Notes: generated from the letters alone by a model not told the origin. 64,000 nt of DNA from Lachnospiraceae bacterium (GCA_902363835.1 CABJBM010000021.1:46668-110667), one strand, 5' to 3'; counted from the stretch's first letter, positions 16,543 to 25,769 are shown. A program made the numbers and translations.

Positions 16543-18808
16543 CCGTTTCCTCCATCCTGACTTCCGTGCCTCCTTCAGAATCTTTCGTGATGGCAACCCG
16601 CTTTCTCTGACCGTGGTCCATCACAGAAAAGCGAATGGATTTCCACTTCTTTGGCAAATGGGGACAACACTCCAGATGGCCGTCATTCACTCTGATTCCG
16701 GCAAAGCCCTTAAGAACACAGTTTATAATTCCTCCCAGGGAAGCAGCGTGAATCCCTGCCGCAGAGTCCTTATAACCCTTGTCCAGATCAATTTCCATGG
16801 CCTTTTCAAAAAAATCCACCGCCATGTCAGGCTCTCCGATCACCGCATCTGCTTCTGCATGGGCACAATAACTCAGAGAAGAATCATGGAGGGTCAGCGC
16901 CTCATAGAATGTCACATTATTCTTTACTGTCTGATGATCAAACCGTCCGGGAAGAAGTTCCAGAAGCATAACCACGTCAGCCTGTTTTAATACCTGCATA
17001 CCAATCACCTGGCTCCGGCTGTAGTCCTTAAGAATCGTCTGACGCTCATGGGCAGTCCTGTACTTTTCAATATCAGGCAGCTTCGGTTTACCAAGAAATG
17101 TATCATCCTGGGGTATGATATGGTCAGGGCCGGGTTTTGGCAGGTATAAATGATTGAGGAAATGGTCAAATGCTTTTTCCCAGCCGTCCCTCCTGTACTG
17201 CCTGGCCAGCTCCCCGTTCCACGAAGCAAGAATCTTTCTGGCCGCCTTCACATTTTCATGAGCCAGATAATTCGTATATGCGTTATTATCCACATGTTCC
17301 GTATATTCGTCCGGGCCGATTACATCCCTGATTTCCAGTTGTCCTTTTTCTTCATTCCACACCGCTCTGCTGCTCCAGAATACCGCTGTTTCCAGGATCA
17401 TCTGATATCCGTACTGCTCCATAAATGTTTTATCTCCGGTCAACTCATAATAATTGAGCAGAGCGTAGATAATATCCGCAGTCACATGATGTTCCTTAAT
17501 GCCTGACCAGACCTTTGCGGCAGTGCCGGTATGGATATCAATGGCCGCCCATAAGGGAGTTTCCTCCCCGCCCGCCACAGCAGATTCCCATGGATACATG
17601 GCTCCTGAATATCCATATTCCTCCGCCTTCTGACGGGCTCCTTCAAGCCTGTGATAACGGTAGAGAAGTAAATTCCTGGACACTTCAGGAAACATCAGGG
17701 TGAAAAAGGGCATGATGAAGATTTCCGTATCCCAGAAAACATGGCCTTTGTATCCCTCTCCAGTCAGTCCTTTGGCCCCTACGCTGTAAGAAGATCTGTC
17801 CCAGGGCACCATGCCGGCAAGGTGGTACTGTGCAAATTCCATTACCCCTGCCTCTTCTTCTGCAGCTCCCTCAATTTCTATCGCCGCCATATCCCAGTAG
17901 CCGTCGAAAACCTCCTGATGACGGCGATACAATTCTCCATAACCGGCAGCTTCCGCTTCCTTCAGAATAGCCGCCATCTCCTCAAGCTCCAATCCGTCTG
18001 TATCATAAAGTGTATATTTACATAGTGTCCAGGTCTGTCCGGGCAGGAGTTCTGTCTTTACATCCTCATAAATGCTCCGCCGTTCCAGGTGAAACGCTGC
18101 CTTCTTTCCAGGCAAACCCATTGTCTGTTTTTTTCCATCCCATTCTTTTACCTCATGCTGATCCCTGCAACACAAGGACATAATCTTAAGCGTCTGTCCA
18201 TCATCACAGCCGCATTCAAGATAAAAGGGGGTTCCGGTTTCCTGTCCGTCTGAACAAGGCATTCTGAATTTCTCAAAAACCCGCGCCTCCATCCGGTCAA
18301 AATGAGAGACACCGCTGTTTGTCATCTGTCCGTTGATTCCCGTGGACAATTCCAAGATTCCTCCATTTTTAACGGTAATACTTAGTTGATGACAAAACAG
18401 TTTTTTATTGTCCATGGAGGAAAACCGCCTGGTCTTGATACAAATCCCATTCAAAAATCCGACCTGGCTCACCAGTTCCCCGGTTCGTGTCCTCAATGAA
18501 CGTTCATACAAAGTCAGCTTACCGGAATCCAGATGCACAGGTTCTCCATTCACCCTGATTCTGAATTCCGTAACATCAGGACAGTTTACCAGCTCAGTCA
18601 CCTCATGGTTTCCTGCCCGGTGGTAAAAGCCACCGACAAAGGTACCTCTGGACTCATCCAGCTGTTTTGTCTCAAATGATGCCCTCACACCCAGATAACC
18701 GTTGCACTGTGCAAAAACAGACTCGGTTTTCCGGTTGTAATCGGGATTTCTTTTCGGTTCACAGAGCCGGAACCCTTTTTTCTCTTTTTCAATCCTGTAA
18801 TATATCAT
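16535..18808 (-). CDS. ycjT: GH65 glycoside phosphorylase, YcjT-like (kojibiose phosphorylase)
   Basis: Inverting disaccharide phosphorylase of 757 residues that makes beta-glucose 1-phosphate. Typical GH65 stretches are present: CNGYLGVRASFE, FWDTEIFIMPFF, SAVAGGEETP and IGPDEYTEHVDNNAYTN, which holds the general acid Glu. The partner mutase is encoded next door with an 8-base overlap. I chose the ATG at 18808 (MIYYRIEKEK), which overlaps the ycjS-like gene by 20 bases. Open frame continues upstream to 18868, deeper inside that gene, and is unlikely to be used. E. coli YcjT acts on kojibiose. Trehalose, nigerose or maltose cannot be excluded from sequence alone. Confidence 0.88.
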   Translation of the reverse strand: MIYYRIEKEKKGFRLCEPKRNPDYNRKTESVFAQCNGYLGVRASFETKQLDESRGTFVGGFYHRAGNHEVTELVNCPDVTEFRIRVNGEPVHLDSGKLTLYERSLRTRTGELVSQVGFLNGICIKTRRFSSMDNKKLFCHQLSITVKNGGILELSTGINGQMTNSGVSHFDRMEARVFEKFRMPCSDGQETGTPFYLECGCDDGQTLKIMSLCCRDQHEVKEWDGKKQTMGLPGKKAAFHLERRSIYEDVKTELLPGQTWTLCKYTLYDTDGLELEEMAAILKEAEAAGYGELYRRHQEVFDGYWDMAAIEIEGAAEEEAGVMEFAQYHLAGMVPWDRSSYSVGAKGLTGEGYKGHVFWDTEIFIMPFFTLMFPEVSRNLLLYRYHRLEGARQKAEEYGYSGAMYPWESAVAGGEETPLWAAIDIHTGTAAKVWSGIKEHHVTADIIYALLNYYELTGDKTFMEQYGYQMILETAVFWSSRAVWNEEKGQLEIRDVIGPDEYTEHVDNNAYTNYLAHENVKAARKILASWNGELARQYRRDGWEKAFDHFLNHLYLPKPGPDHIIPQDDTFLGKPKLPDIEKYRTAHERQTILKDYSRSQVIGMQVLKQADVVMLLELLPGRFDHQTVKNNVTFYEALTLHDSSLSYCAHAEADAVIGEPDMAVDFFEKAMEIDLDKGYKDSAAGIHAASLGGIINCVLKGFAGIRVNDGHLECCPHLPKKWKSIRFSVMDHGQRKRVAITKDSEGGTEVRMEETGE

Positions 18809-19856
18809 AGTTTCCAACCCCATATAAAACCGGTTTACCGGTTTCTGCCGAGCGGTACAGACCGGCAATCAGTTTCTGAACATAGACGGCCTGATCCGGT
18901 GTCACCAGACTCCTGGCATGTTCCCGGCAGCATTCCACAAAATGCCTGATGCAGTCATAATGCCAGTCCCCCATCTCATCAAAGGGGTATGTCCTGTTTT
19001 CCTGCCGTCCGTCTTCCTCTCCGTACAGCTCCGCAGGAAAGACACTGAGGCCCTTTTTATCGCCATACAGGCAGAGAGTACGTTTCTCTTTTTCCCCAAT
19101 ATTTACCGCAAAGGAGGTTCTGATATTCAGGGAACTGCCGCCGGCAAATTTAATGAAGCCAAACAATCCGTCTTCCACGCCAAAACGCTCTTTATCCCAC
19201 TGCCCCATGAGACCCGTGCCGCCCCTTTTGCCGATTCTGTCGGAAGCTGTGGCGCAGACATAATCCACAGCAGGATAGTCCATGAGATAAACCGCCAGAT
19301 CCAGCATGTGCACCCCGATGTCAATCAACGGCCCGCCGCCCTGAAGCTCTTTATCTGTAAAATTTCCCCAGCCCGGAATCCCTCTCCGCCGCATCCAGGT
19401 TACATCCCCGGCATATATGGTGCCAAGTTCCCCGTTTTCAATCTGTTTTTTCAGAAATGCAATCCGCTCAGCATAGCGAAAGTGGAATCCAAAGGTCAGG
19501 ATTTTCCCCCATCGCTTTGCCGTATCTCTCATTTGTTCGGCCTCTTTTACCGTTATTGCCGGAGGTTTTTCACAGAGAACATGGCAGCCATGCTCCAAAG
19601 CAATACAGGTCATCTCACAGTGAAATTTATTCGGCACACAGATGCTGACCGCGTCCGGCTCTACTTCTCTGAGCATGAGATGAACATCATTGTACCAGCG
19701 GGGAATTCCCAACGCGTTTGCCGCATCCTCAGCAGTTTTTGCATTAATATCACAGACAGCGGCCACCTCAACGCCGTCAATATCCTGATAATGATTGATA
19801 TGGGAAGTCCGGGCAACCTGTCCGGCCCCAATTACCGCTACCCTTAGTTTACTCAT
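18789..19856 (-). CDS. ycjS: Gfo/Idh/MocA-family dehydrogenase, YcjS-like
   Basis: NAD(P)-dependent sugar dehydrogenase of 355 residues. The nucleotide fold starts at residue 4 (RVAVIGAGQVA), and the family motif EKPPAITVKEA carries the catalytic Lys. The C-terminal domain includes GGPLIDIGVHMLDLAVYLM, with the expected Asp and His. The E. coli enzyme oxidises C3 of glucosides to 3-keto sugars, which feeds the YcjR epimerase. The downstream phosphorylase gene overlaps its end by 20 bases, and the YcjR-like gene stops 15 bases upstream. The role is inferred from family and a matching gene order. Confidence 0.88.
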   Translation of the reverse strand: MSKLRVAVIGAGQVARTSHINHYQDIDGVEVAAVCDINAKTAEDAANALGIPRWYNDVHLMLREVEPDAVSICVPNKFHCEMTCIALEHGCHVLCEKPPAITVKEAEQMRDTAKRWGKILTFGFHFRYAERIAFLKKQIENGELGTIYAGDVTWMRRRGIPGWGNFTDKELQGGGPLIDIGVHMLDLAVYLMDYPAVDYVCATASDRIGKRGGTGLMGQWDKERFGVEDGLFGFIKFAGGSSLNIRTSFAVNIGEKEKRTLCLYGDKKGLSVFPAELYGEEDGRQENRTYPFDEMGDWHYDCIRHFVECCREHARSLVTPDQAVYVQKLIAGLYRSAETGKPVLYGVGNYDILQD

Positions 19857-19871
19857 GAGTTCCTCCTGCTT

Positions 19872-20663
19872 CTATATGAATTGTTTCATATAGGCGATTG
19901 AATCCTCATAAGCCTTGAGCGGGTCCTTGCCCCGGATTCTCCCCTCATTGACAACCGCCCCTTTATAACCGATTCGCTTTAATGTCTCCATGTGCCGCTT
20001 AAAATCGATGCTGCCGCTGCCCGGCTGGTATCTGTGATTTTCAGCGATATGAACATGGCCGATGTAATCTTTATATTTCTCCAGGGTTTCAGAGATATCA
20101 TCCTCCTCGATTGCCATATGGTAAAAGTCTGCCGTGATTTTTACCATTTTGAACTTTCCTTCATCAATGATGGAAACCCCGTCTTCTATGGTATTCAGCA
20201 TGTGATCCTGATAACGGTTCAGCGGTTCTAAATAGATGTTTATTCCATATGTATCAGCCGTCTCATCAAGCTGGCTCAAAGAATCCAGAATTGCTTTCCG
20301 GTCTCCCTCCTTACTTCTTGGAGAAACCATGGGCGGAAGGCGGTATGTAAACATTCCCCAGGCAGCCGGCACTACAACTCCGGTTCCTCCCACTTCCTTT
20401 AAATTGCGGATAATCACCTTTAAATCAGCGATGCCGTTCAGTCTTCTTTCTTCGATAAAATCACCGATCCAGCCGCGGTATCCGCCGCATGCGCTGGACA
20501 CGGGAAGTCCGGAAGTGTCAATGGCGCGTTTTATCTCCTCAGCCTGTTCCATCAGAACTTTTCCATCCACCTCAAAGCACTCAAATCCAATGGCCTTCAT
20601 AAACCTGAATTTCTCTGTCAAATCCTGGGGAAAAAAGTCCCTCTCCTGTGTTCCCAGCAACAT
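19872..20663 (-). CDS. ycjR: Xylose-isomerase-like TIM barrel epimerase, YcjR-like
   Basis: Sugar phosphate isomerase/epimerase fold, 263 residues, the same size as E. coli YcjR (262). The four metal ligands expected of the family are visible: Glu in NIYLEPLNRYQ, Asp in MVKITADFYHMA, His in GHVHIAENHR and Glu in GAVVNEGRI. E. coli YcjR inverts C4 of 3-keto-glucosides to 3-keto-gulosides. The start codon overlaps the stop of the ycjQ-like gene by one base, so the pair is coupled. Confidence 0.88.
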   Translation of the reverse strand: MLLGTQERDFFPQDLTEKFRFMKAIGFECFEVDGKVLMEQAEEIKRAIDTSGLPVSSACGGYRGWIGDFIEERRLNGIADLKVIIRNLKEVGGTGVVVPAAWGMFTYRLPPMVSPRSKEGDRKAILDSLSQLDETADTYGINIYLEPLNRYQDHMLNTIEDGVSIIDEGKFKMVKITADFYHMAIEEDDISETLEKYKDYIGHVHIAENHRYQPGSGSIDFKRHMETLKRIGYKGAVVNEGRIRGKDPLKAYEDSIAYMKQFI

Positions 20664-21727
20664 TATGCCTCACCTCCGAATACTACGCCCATTTTAATGC
20701 TCTTTTCCGGTTCCCGGTCCATATAGGTACAGATGCCTTCCGCACAATCCTCAAACTTTACAATGGGATCGATGATTTCAGAACAGTCCAGATAATTGCT
20801 CATCAGCATATCCCACACCACATCTTCCATGCGCTTCCGGTTCCACCTGGGATAATCCGGGTTGGGTTCACTGCAGGCCCTGGAAAAAATGATTTTTCCG
20901 TAATTATAGTGAGCTTCCTGTCCCAGCCACAAACCGGCCGGAAATGGCTTTGCAAACGCTACATAGGCAATCGTTCCGCCGTAAGCCAGGCCCTTCAGCG
21001 CAGACTGCAGCGCCTGAACGCTTCCGCTGGTCTCCAGAATTGCATCCGCTCCCAGCTTTCCAGTGGAGCGCTTGATTTCATAACCAACGTCACAGGCCAT
21101 TGGATCAAGGCAAACATCGGCCCCATAACGCGCTGCGATTTCCCGTCTCTTTTCAATGGGATCAACCGCGATGACCACGGCTGCCCCCAGCTTTTTCGCC
21201 AGCTGAACCGCGATCTGGCCAATTGCCCCCAGGCCAATCACCACTACATAATCACCGGGACGGACATTGGCATCCCGGATCCCACCCAGAGCAAACTGTG
21301 CCGGATCGTAACAGACCGCATTCTTTGCCGAGGAGTCCTTGCTCATTTTTCTCAGCTTATAATTATTTACTCCGTTGACAATCTCAGTCTCCCGGATCGG
21401 ACCATAAGAGCACACCCGGTCACCTGCCGCATATTCCGTTACATCAGCTCCTGTCTCAATGATCGTTCCCACAAACATGTTGCCAATGGGAAGATCCCCG
21501 AATTCGATTCCCCGCGGCTCATCCTTCTCCCGTTCAATAAAAACATTCCACTCACTGTCAAACTTTCCGTTGATAAATGGGGTTGTACCTCTGAAATCCG
21601 CCAGTTCAGTCCCGTGCTTGGGAGCGGCAAACTCCACCTTGACCCTGACCTCATTGCTTTCAACCGGCCGATCTTCATAGTCTTTTAATTCGGCCATTCT
21701 GGGTGCTGTTGCAACTAACTTTTTCAT
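20663..21727 (-). CDS. ycjQ: Zinc-type alcohol dehydrogenase family oxidoreductase, YcjQ-like
   Basis: MDR-family dehydrogenase of 354 residues. The N-terminal GroES-like domain includes VEFAAPKHGTELADF, and the cofactor fold begins with VVIGLGAIGQIAVQLAKKLG. E. coli YcjQ reduces 3-keto-gulosides to gulosides and so completes a C4-epimerisation route with YcjS and YcjR. The usual Cys ligand of the catalytic zinc is not obvious in the AAPKHGTE segment, so zinc may be absent or bound otherwise, as in other YcjQ-type proteins. I chose the ATG at 21727 because CTGGAGGAAATC precedes it. It lies 22 bases after the LacI repressor stop. Confidence 0.87.
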   Translation of the reverse strand: MKKLVATAPRMAELKDYEDRPVESNEVRVKVEFAAPKHGTELADFRGTTPFINGKFDSEWNVFIEREKDEPRGIEFGDLPIGNMFVGTIIETGADVTEYAAGDRVCSYGPIRETEIVNGVNNYKLRKMSKDSSAKNAVCYDPAQFALGGIRDANVRPGDYVVVIGLGAIGQIAVQLAKKLGAAVVIAVDPIEKRREIAARYGADVCLDPMACDVGYEIKRSTGKLGADAILETSGSVQALQSALKGLAYGGTIAYVAFAKPFPAGLWLGQEAHYNYGKIIFSRACSEPNPDYPRWNRKRMEDVVWDMLMSNYLDCSEIIDPIVKFEDCAEGICTYMDREPEKSIKMGVVFGGEA

Positions 21728-21749
21728 GATTTCCTCCAGCTGATTTATT

Positions 21750-22781
21750 TTATTTTTCCCTGTTCTTCCTGCATAGGGTTGATTCCCGTTCAATAACAGT
21801 GGATGGCAGAAACATCTGTGTCTTTTTCAGTTCTTCATTATCCTGATCCTTTTGAAGCAGAGACTGAAGCTGGCTGATGCATTCTTTTGCCAACCTCTCA
21901 AAATCCTGGCCCAAGGATGACAGAGACGGGTAAGCCTCCTCGTTAATGGACAGGTTGTCCGCCGACAGCACCCCCAAATCCTCCGGTATCTTTTTCCCGC
22001 ATTCAAATGCCGCCTTATAAATTCCCAGAAAGCGGTTGTCACCGTTTGTGAAGATGCAGTCCGTCTTCCCATCAGCCAGCAGCTCCTTTGTCTTTTCATA
22101 AGCGCTTCTGGCATCTTTTACACCGTAAATAACCTGTCCGTCCGGCACTGCCTTCAAAAAACCGTTTACACGCAGCTTTGTGGAATAAAAATTCTCATCA
22201 TTGGTCAGATAGCAGATGTTCTGAAAGCCCTTGTCCCTTAAATATTTGCCGCCGGTTAGCCCCACATCAAAATTGTCCAGACTGACAGCCGGAATATCCT
22301 TTTCCTCCGGTTGGCCCAACACCACATAGGGAGTCCCGGTGCGCTTTAAATACTGGAGCCGCTGATCCTTTGCCATATATTCCAAAAGAATGGCTCCATC
22401 GGCAATCCCGCTGGAGAGAAGGTTAAATCCATCCGTCTCATCCTCCCGGAATCCGTAGCAATCTGACGGTGATACAATTACTTTCAAGCCAATCTTGCTG
22501 GAATAACGAAAGATATGTTTCAGCATCTCACTTCTCCACAGATTCATATAGGCATCATTGTGCTTGTCCAAAAACACAATAATAATATTGGTTCTGTTCT
22601 GCTTTAAGCCCTTTGCCAAAAGGTTCACCTGAAACCCGCACTGCTCCATGGAACGTCTGACCGCCTCCCTTGTCTTTGGACTCACCTGATCCGGATGATT
22701 GAGCACTCTGGACACGGTCTTTAAGGACACGCCGCAGCGCTCGGCTATCTGCATCATATTTGCTTTCTGAATAACAGCCAC
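21750..22781 (-). CDS. ycjW: LacI-family repressor, YcjW-like
   Basis: First gene of the cluster, a 343-residue LacI repressor. The helix-turn-helix is MMQIAERCGVSLKTVSRVLNHPDQVS (shown here in two parts: recognition helix SLKTVSRVL), followed by the hinge NLLAKGLKQNRTN and a sugar-binding sensor. The start is probably the GTG at 22781; AGAAGG lies very close before it, so the ATG pair inside codons 9-10 is an alternative. It begins about 30 bases after a consensus promoter and lies in the same transcript as the enzymes, so autoregulation is likely. I did not find a clear palindrome for it near the promoter. Confidence 0.85.
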   Translation of the reverse strand: MAVIQKANMMQIAERCGVSLKTVSRVLNHPDQVSPKTREAVRRSMEQCGFQVNLLAKGLKQNRTNIIIVFLDKHNDAYMNLWRSEMLKHIFRYSSKIGLKVIVSPSDCYGFREDETDGFNLLSSGIADGAILLEYMAKDQRLQYLKRTGTPYVVLGQPEEKDIPAVSLDNFDVGLTGGKYLRDKGFQNICYLTNDENFYSTKLRVNGFLKAVPDGQVIYGVKDARSAYEKTKELLADGKTDCIFTNGDNRFLGIYKAAFECGKKIPEDLGVLSADNLSINEEAYPSLSSLGQDFERLAKECISQLQSLLQKDQDNEELKKTQMFLPSTVIERESTLCRKNREK

Positions 22782-22814
22782 CTTCCTTCTGACTTTATTT
22801 TGTCCTACGTTGTC

Positions 22815-22843
22815 ATTTTAGACCAGCATCTTTTTTTTGTCAA
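22815..22843 (-). promoter_or_regulatory. Sigma-A promoter of the ycj-like cluster
   Basis: Minus strand: TTGACA (22838-22843), 17 bases, TAAAAT (22815-22820). The spacer carries an A-tract next to the -35. The likely transcription start is near 22808, and the repressor gene starts at 22781. Confidence 0.75.
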
Positions 22844-22987
22844 TTCATACGGGCTATCTTTAGGCATTTATTGAAAATATTGTGAGGTGATTGTTCTTTT
22901 ACACAATGAGCGGATTTCAGGTATGCTTATTTTTTCAAGCTCAATTTAATTGGCAATTCGGATATTTTACGCCTTTTGAATAAAAAA

Positions 22988-23027
22988 GCAAAAAAAAACA
23001 AGGCTCTCCTATCGTAGGAAAACCTTG
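22988..23027 (-). terminator. Terminator after rpmF
   Basis: On the minus strand CAAGG and CCTTG flank an inner stem TCCTA-cga-TAGGA, followed by nine T. It ends the yceD-rpmF transcript. Confidence 0.85.
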
Positions 23028-23063
23028 ATTTTACTAGCCTATTAAGCTTATTTTCTTAAAAAA

Positions 23064-23243
23064 TTACTCAACAGAAATAATTTCTTTCTTGTTGTAAGAA
23101 CCGCAAGCTTTGCACACTCTGTGAGGCATCATAAGTGCACCGCACTTGCTGCACTTCACTAAGTTTGGAGCGCTCATCTTCCAGTTTGCTCTACGTTTGT
23201 CTCTTCTTGCTTTAGAAGATTTGTTCTTTGGACAGATAGACAT
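23064..23243 (-). CDS. rpmF: 50S ribosomal protein L32
   Basis: A 59-residue ribosomal protein of the large subunit. The N-terminus MSICPKNKSSKARRDKRRAN is typical of L32. A zinc ribbon is intact (CSKC at 31-34, CKAC at 44-47), so this is the zinc-binding form. It starts 3 bases after the yceD stop, the usual bacterial arrangement, with AGGAGG-like sequence (AAGGAGGTGT) before the ATG. Confidence 0.97.
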   Translation of the reverse strand: MSICPKNKSSKARRDKRRANWKMSAPNLVKCSKCGALMMPHRVCKACGSYNKKEIISVE

Positions 23244-23245
23244 GG

Positions 23246-23773
23246 TTACACCTCCTTAAACTGTTTAAAAATATCCTGGATGACTGCCATTCTAGGGTCT
23301 GTAGGCCTAATATCGCAGTCACAAGTCTCATGATTGAGATTTGTTCCACATCTATTACAAATCCCCTTACAGTCTTCACTGCAGAGAACCTTCATAGGCA
23401 GGTTCAGTATGAGTTCATCACAAACCAACTGGTCTACATCCAGATTATAACCGTTAACAAATGGTTGTTGTTCGAAATCTTCTACTATTCCTGTATCCGT
23501 TTCACTTAAATCAAGTGTACGGATCACATCAAAATCCAGATCAATTCGTACCGGCTCTAAACAGCGGTCACATGGAATGCTCAAGGCGAGTTTCGCCTTA
23601 CCTTCCACTTCCAGCTTTTTATCTCCCAGATTCATAATCCGCAGCAGTACAGGTTCTGCATCCACCACTTCATAATCACCGCCCGGACCGTGATAGACCT
23701 TCATTTCAAGATCAGGTGTATAAGTTTTCTCTTTCCCTTCCAGGGTAAACAACTCAGTTAAATTAATAAGCAT
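23246..23773 (-). CDS. yceD: YceD family protein (DUF177)
   Basis: A 175-residue protein of the DUF177 family, nearly always found just upstream of rpmF. In plants and E. coli relatives are linked to 23S rRNA accumulation, so a role in ribosome assembly is likely. Four Cys in CSEDCKGICNRCGTNLNHETCDC suggest a zinc site near residues 133-155. It follows a perfect-consensus promoter and is cotranscribed with rpmF. Confidence 0.92.
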   Translation of the reverse strand: MLINLTELFTLEGKEKTYTPDLEMKVYHGPGGDYEVVDAEPVLLRIMNLGDKKLEVEGKAKLALSIPCDRCLEPVRIDLDFDVIRTLDLSETDTGIVEDFEQQPFVNGYNLDVDQLVCDELILNLPMKVLCSEDCKGICNRCGTNLNHETCDCDIRPTDPRMAVIQDIFKQFKEV

Positions 23774-23800
23774 ACTAGTCTCCTAATACGCACCTATGTT

Positions 23801-23829
23801 ATTATACATATGGGTGCACTATTTGTCAA
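23801..23829 (-). promoter_or_regulatory. Consensus promoter of yceD-rpmF
   Basis: Minus strand: TTGACA (23824-23829), 17-base spacer, TATAAT (23801-23806). Both boxes match the sigma-A consensus exactly. Confidence 0.85.
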
Positions 23830-23884
23830 CAAATATTTCCATATTTAATGTCACACATAACATCATGTGCCGTTTTACCCGGAT

Positions 23885-25078
23885 TTATACCAGAGCCTTT
23901 GTCTCTCTTGCAATAGCCAGCTCTTCATTGGTAGGAATAACACATACCTTTACCTTGGAATCGGGGGTGGAAATCATGACACGTTTTCCTCTTGCTTTAT
24001 TGATTTCCGGGTCAATGGTAATACCAAGATAGCTTAAGTATTCGCATACAGCGCCTCTGATGGGCTTGTCGTTTTCGCCAACACCTGCAGTAAATACGAT
24101 GGCATCAACGCCATTCATTGCTGCCGTATAAGCGCCAATGTATTTTGCTACGCGGTAAATAAATGCCTGGATAGCAACATCAGCCAGGTGGTTTCCTTCT
24201 CCCTGTGCCTTCTGAACATCACGGAAATCGCTGGAAATGCCGCCGGACATACCAAGAATACCGGACTTTTTATTTAAAATATCCAATACCTCATTAACGG
24301 TTTTGCCTTCCTTATTGCAGATAAACTGAACAACAGCAGGATCAATATCGCCGCTTCTGGTTCCCATGATAAGGCCCTCTAAAGGTGTCAGTCCCATGCT
24401 GGTGTCCACGCACTTGCCGCCAATGGAGGCTGAAATGCTGGCGCCGTTTCCTAAATGGCATACAATTACCTTGCCATTTTCAGGATCTAAATCGCAGTAA
24501 CTTAATGCTTCATTGGATACAAATTTGTGGCTTGTCCCATGGAAGCCGTAACGGCGAATGCTGTATTTCTCAAAGTATTCATTAGGAATTGCATACATAG
24601 AGGCTTTTTCAGGCATACCCATACCAAAAGAAGTATCAAATACTGCTACATTGGGAACGCCAGGTACTGCTTCCTCACATGCTTCGATTCCCACAAGGTT
24701 TGCCGGATTATGCAAAGGTCCTAAGTCAAAGCAGTCACGGATAACTTTTTTCACATCTTCATTTACTACGATGGAATCGCTGTAAATTGTGCCGGCATGG
24801 AGAACCCGGTGTCCTACTGCAGAAATTTCACTGGTATCCTTGATTACACCGTATTCCGGATCAAGCAATGCATCCATAACCAGCTTAATAGCAACGGTAT
24901 GGTTCGGCATCTCTTTTTCTACTTCCATTTCCTCTTTTCCTTCTGCCTTGTGAGACAGTTTGGAACCGTTAATGCCGATTCTCTCGCATATGCCTTTTGC
25001 CAGGACTCCCTCGTTCTCCATATCGATCAGCTGATACTTTAAGGAAGAACTTCCGCAGTTGATAACTAAAATTTTCAT
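23885..25078 (-). CDS. ackA: Acetate kinase
   Basis: Makes ATP and acetate from acetyl phosphate, 397 residues, full family length. The ASKHA signatures are clear: ILVINCGSSSLKYQL at the N-terminus, RYGFHGTSHKFVS with the key His, and VCHLGNGASISA. It lies 21 bases after the pduL-type gene, so the two make the last two steps of acetate (or propionate) formation in one operon. Confidence 0.97.
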   Translation of the reverse strand: MKILVINCGSSSLKYQLIDMENEGVLAKGICERIGINGSKLSHKAEGKEEMEVEKEMPNHTVAIKLVMDALLDPEYGVIKDTSEISAVGHRVLHAGTIYSDSIVVNEDVKKVIRDCFDLGPLHNPANLVGIEACEEAVPGVPNVAVFDTSFGMGMPEKASMYAIPNEYFEKYSIRRYGFHGTSHKFVSNEALSYCDLDPENGKVIVCHLGNGASISASIGGKCVDTSMGLTPLEGLIMGTRSGDIDPAVVQFICNKEGKTVNEVLDILNKKSGILGMSGGISSDFRDVQKAQGEGNHLADVAIQAFIYRVAKYIGAYTAAMNGVDAIVFTAGVGENDKPIRGAVCEYLSYLGITIDPEINKARGKRVMISTPDSKVKVCVIPTNEELAIARETKALV

Positions 25079-25099
25079 ATTTCTTTAATTCTCCTTTAT

Positions 25100-25669
25100 T
25101 TATTTTATAATTTCGCCGTACTGTTCTCTTCCGCAGCCTGCTGCGTTGGATTCATCTGTATCAATGTGCATGGCCAAAGCATAATTTTCATTTACACGCA
25201 CAACCACATCTCCGAAAATCAGGCTTCTTCCATCCGTGTCAACTTTTACAGAAACGACTTCACCATCCTTTACACCAAGCTTTTCTGCTTCTGCAGGAGT
25301 TGCATGAATATGACGCTTGGCAACGATCACGCCCTCTGTTATTTCGATTTCACCGGCAGGTCCAATGATTTTGCATGGGCCGCTGCCGGCAACATCGCCG
25401 GATTCTCTCAAAGGTGCTGCAATTCCAATGGAACGGGCATCGGTCATAGAAAGCTCTATCTGAGTTGCTTTTCTAACTGGTCCTAAAATAGAAATACCTT
25501 TAAACTCGCTCTTGGAACCCACAACCGTTACTCTTTCCTCACATGCATACTGGCCTGGCTGGGATAAATATTTTTTCTTTGTTAACTCATAGCCCTTTCC
25601 AAATAAAATCTCAAGATGTTCCTGAGATAAATGTACATGGCGAGCTGATGTTTCAACGATAAAGTTCAT
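25100..25669 (-). CDS. pduL: PduL-type phosphate acyltransferase (phosphotransacetylase)
   Basis: Converts acetyl- or propionyl-CoA to the acyl phosphate used by acetate kinase. The 189-residue protein has the PduL zinc-site motifs HVHLS (near residue 11) and KRHIHATP (near 119), and the repeat VRKATQIELSMTDA. There is no N-terminal encapsulation peptide and no microcompartment gene in the window, so it should act in the cytosol in place of a classical Pta. A promoter lies 54-82 bases upstream. Confidence 0.93.
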   Translation of the reverse strand: MNFIVETSARHVHLSQEHLEILFGKGYELTKKKYLSQPGQYACEERVTVVGSKSEFKGISILGPVRKATQIELSMTDARSIGIAAPLRESGDVAGSGPCKIIGPAGEIEITEGVIVAKRHIHATPAEAEKLGVKDGEVVSVKVDTDGRSLIFGDVVVRVNENYALAMHIDTDESNAAGCGREQYGEIIK

Positions 25670-25722
25670 ACCTATCTATTCTCCTGTTCTTGTAATCAAT
25701 GTTTTTCATCGATTCTCACTCT

Positions 25723-25751
25723 ATTCTATGTGTATTCGCCAAAATTTTCAA
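25723..25751 (-). promoter_or_regulatory. Promoter of pduL-ackA
   Basis: Minus strand: TTGAAA (25746-25751), 17 bases, TAGAAT (25723-25728). Confidence 0.65.
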
Positions 25752-25769
25752 GTGTTGTACTAAAATAAT

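Noticed and set aside
18918..19847. Open frame of 309 codons on the plus strand
   Set aside because: It lies antisense inside the ycjS-like gene and has no family motif or ribosome site. The minus-strand gene has clear dehydrogenase motifs.
20648..21688. Open frame of 346 codons on the plus strand
   Set aside because: Antisense to the ycjQ-like gene; the protein is rich in His, Arg and Ile without any domain pattern.
22782..22900. Operator for the YcjW-like repressor
   Set aside because: No clear palindrome near the promoter, and the TTGNACGNNTCAA core of the other LacI-type regulator is absent.
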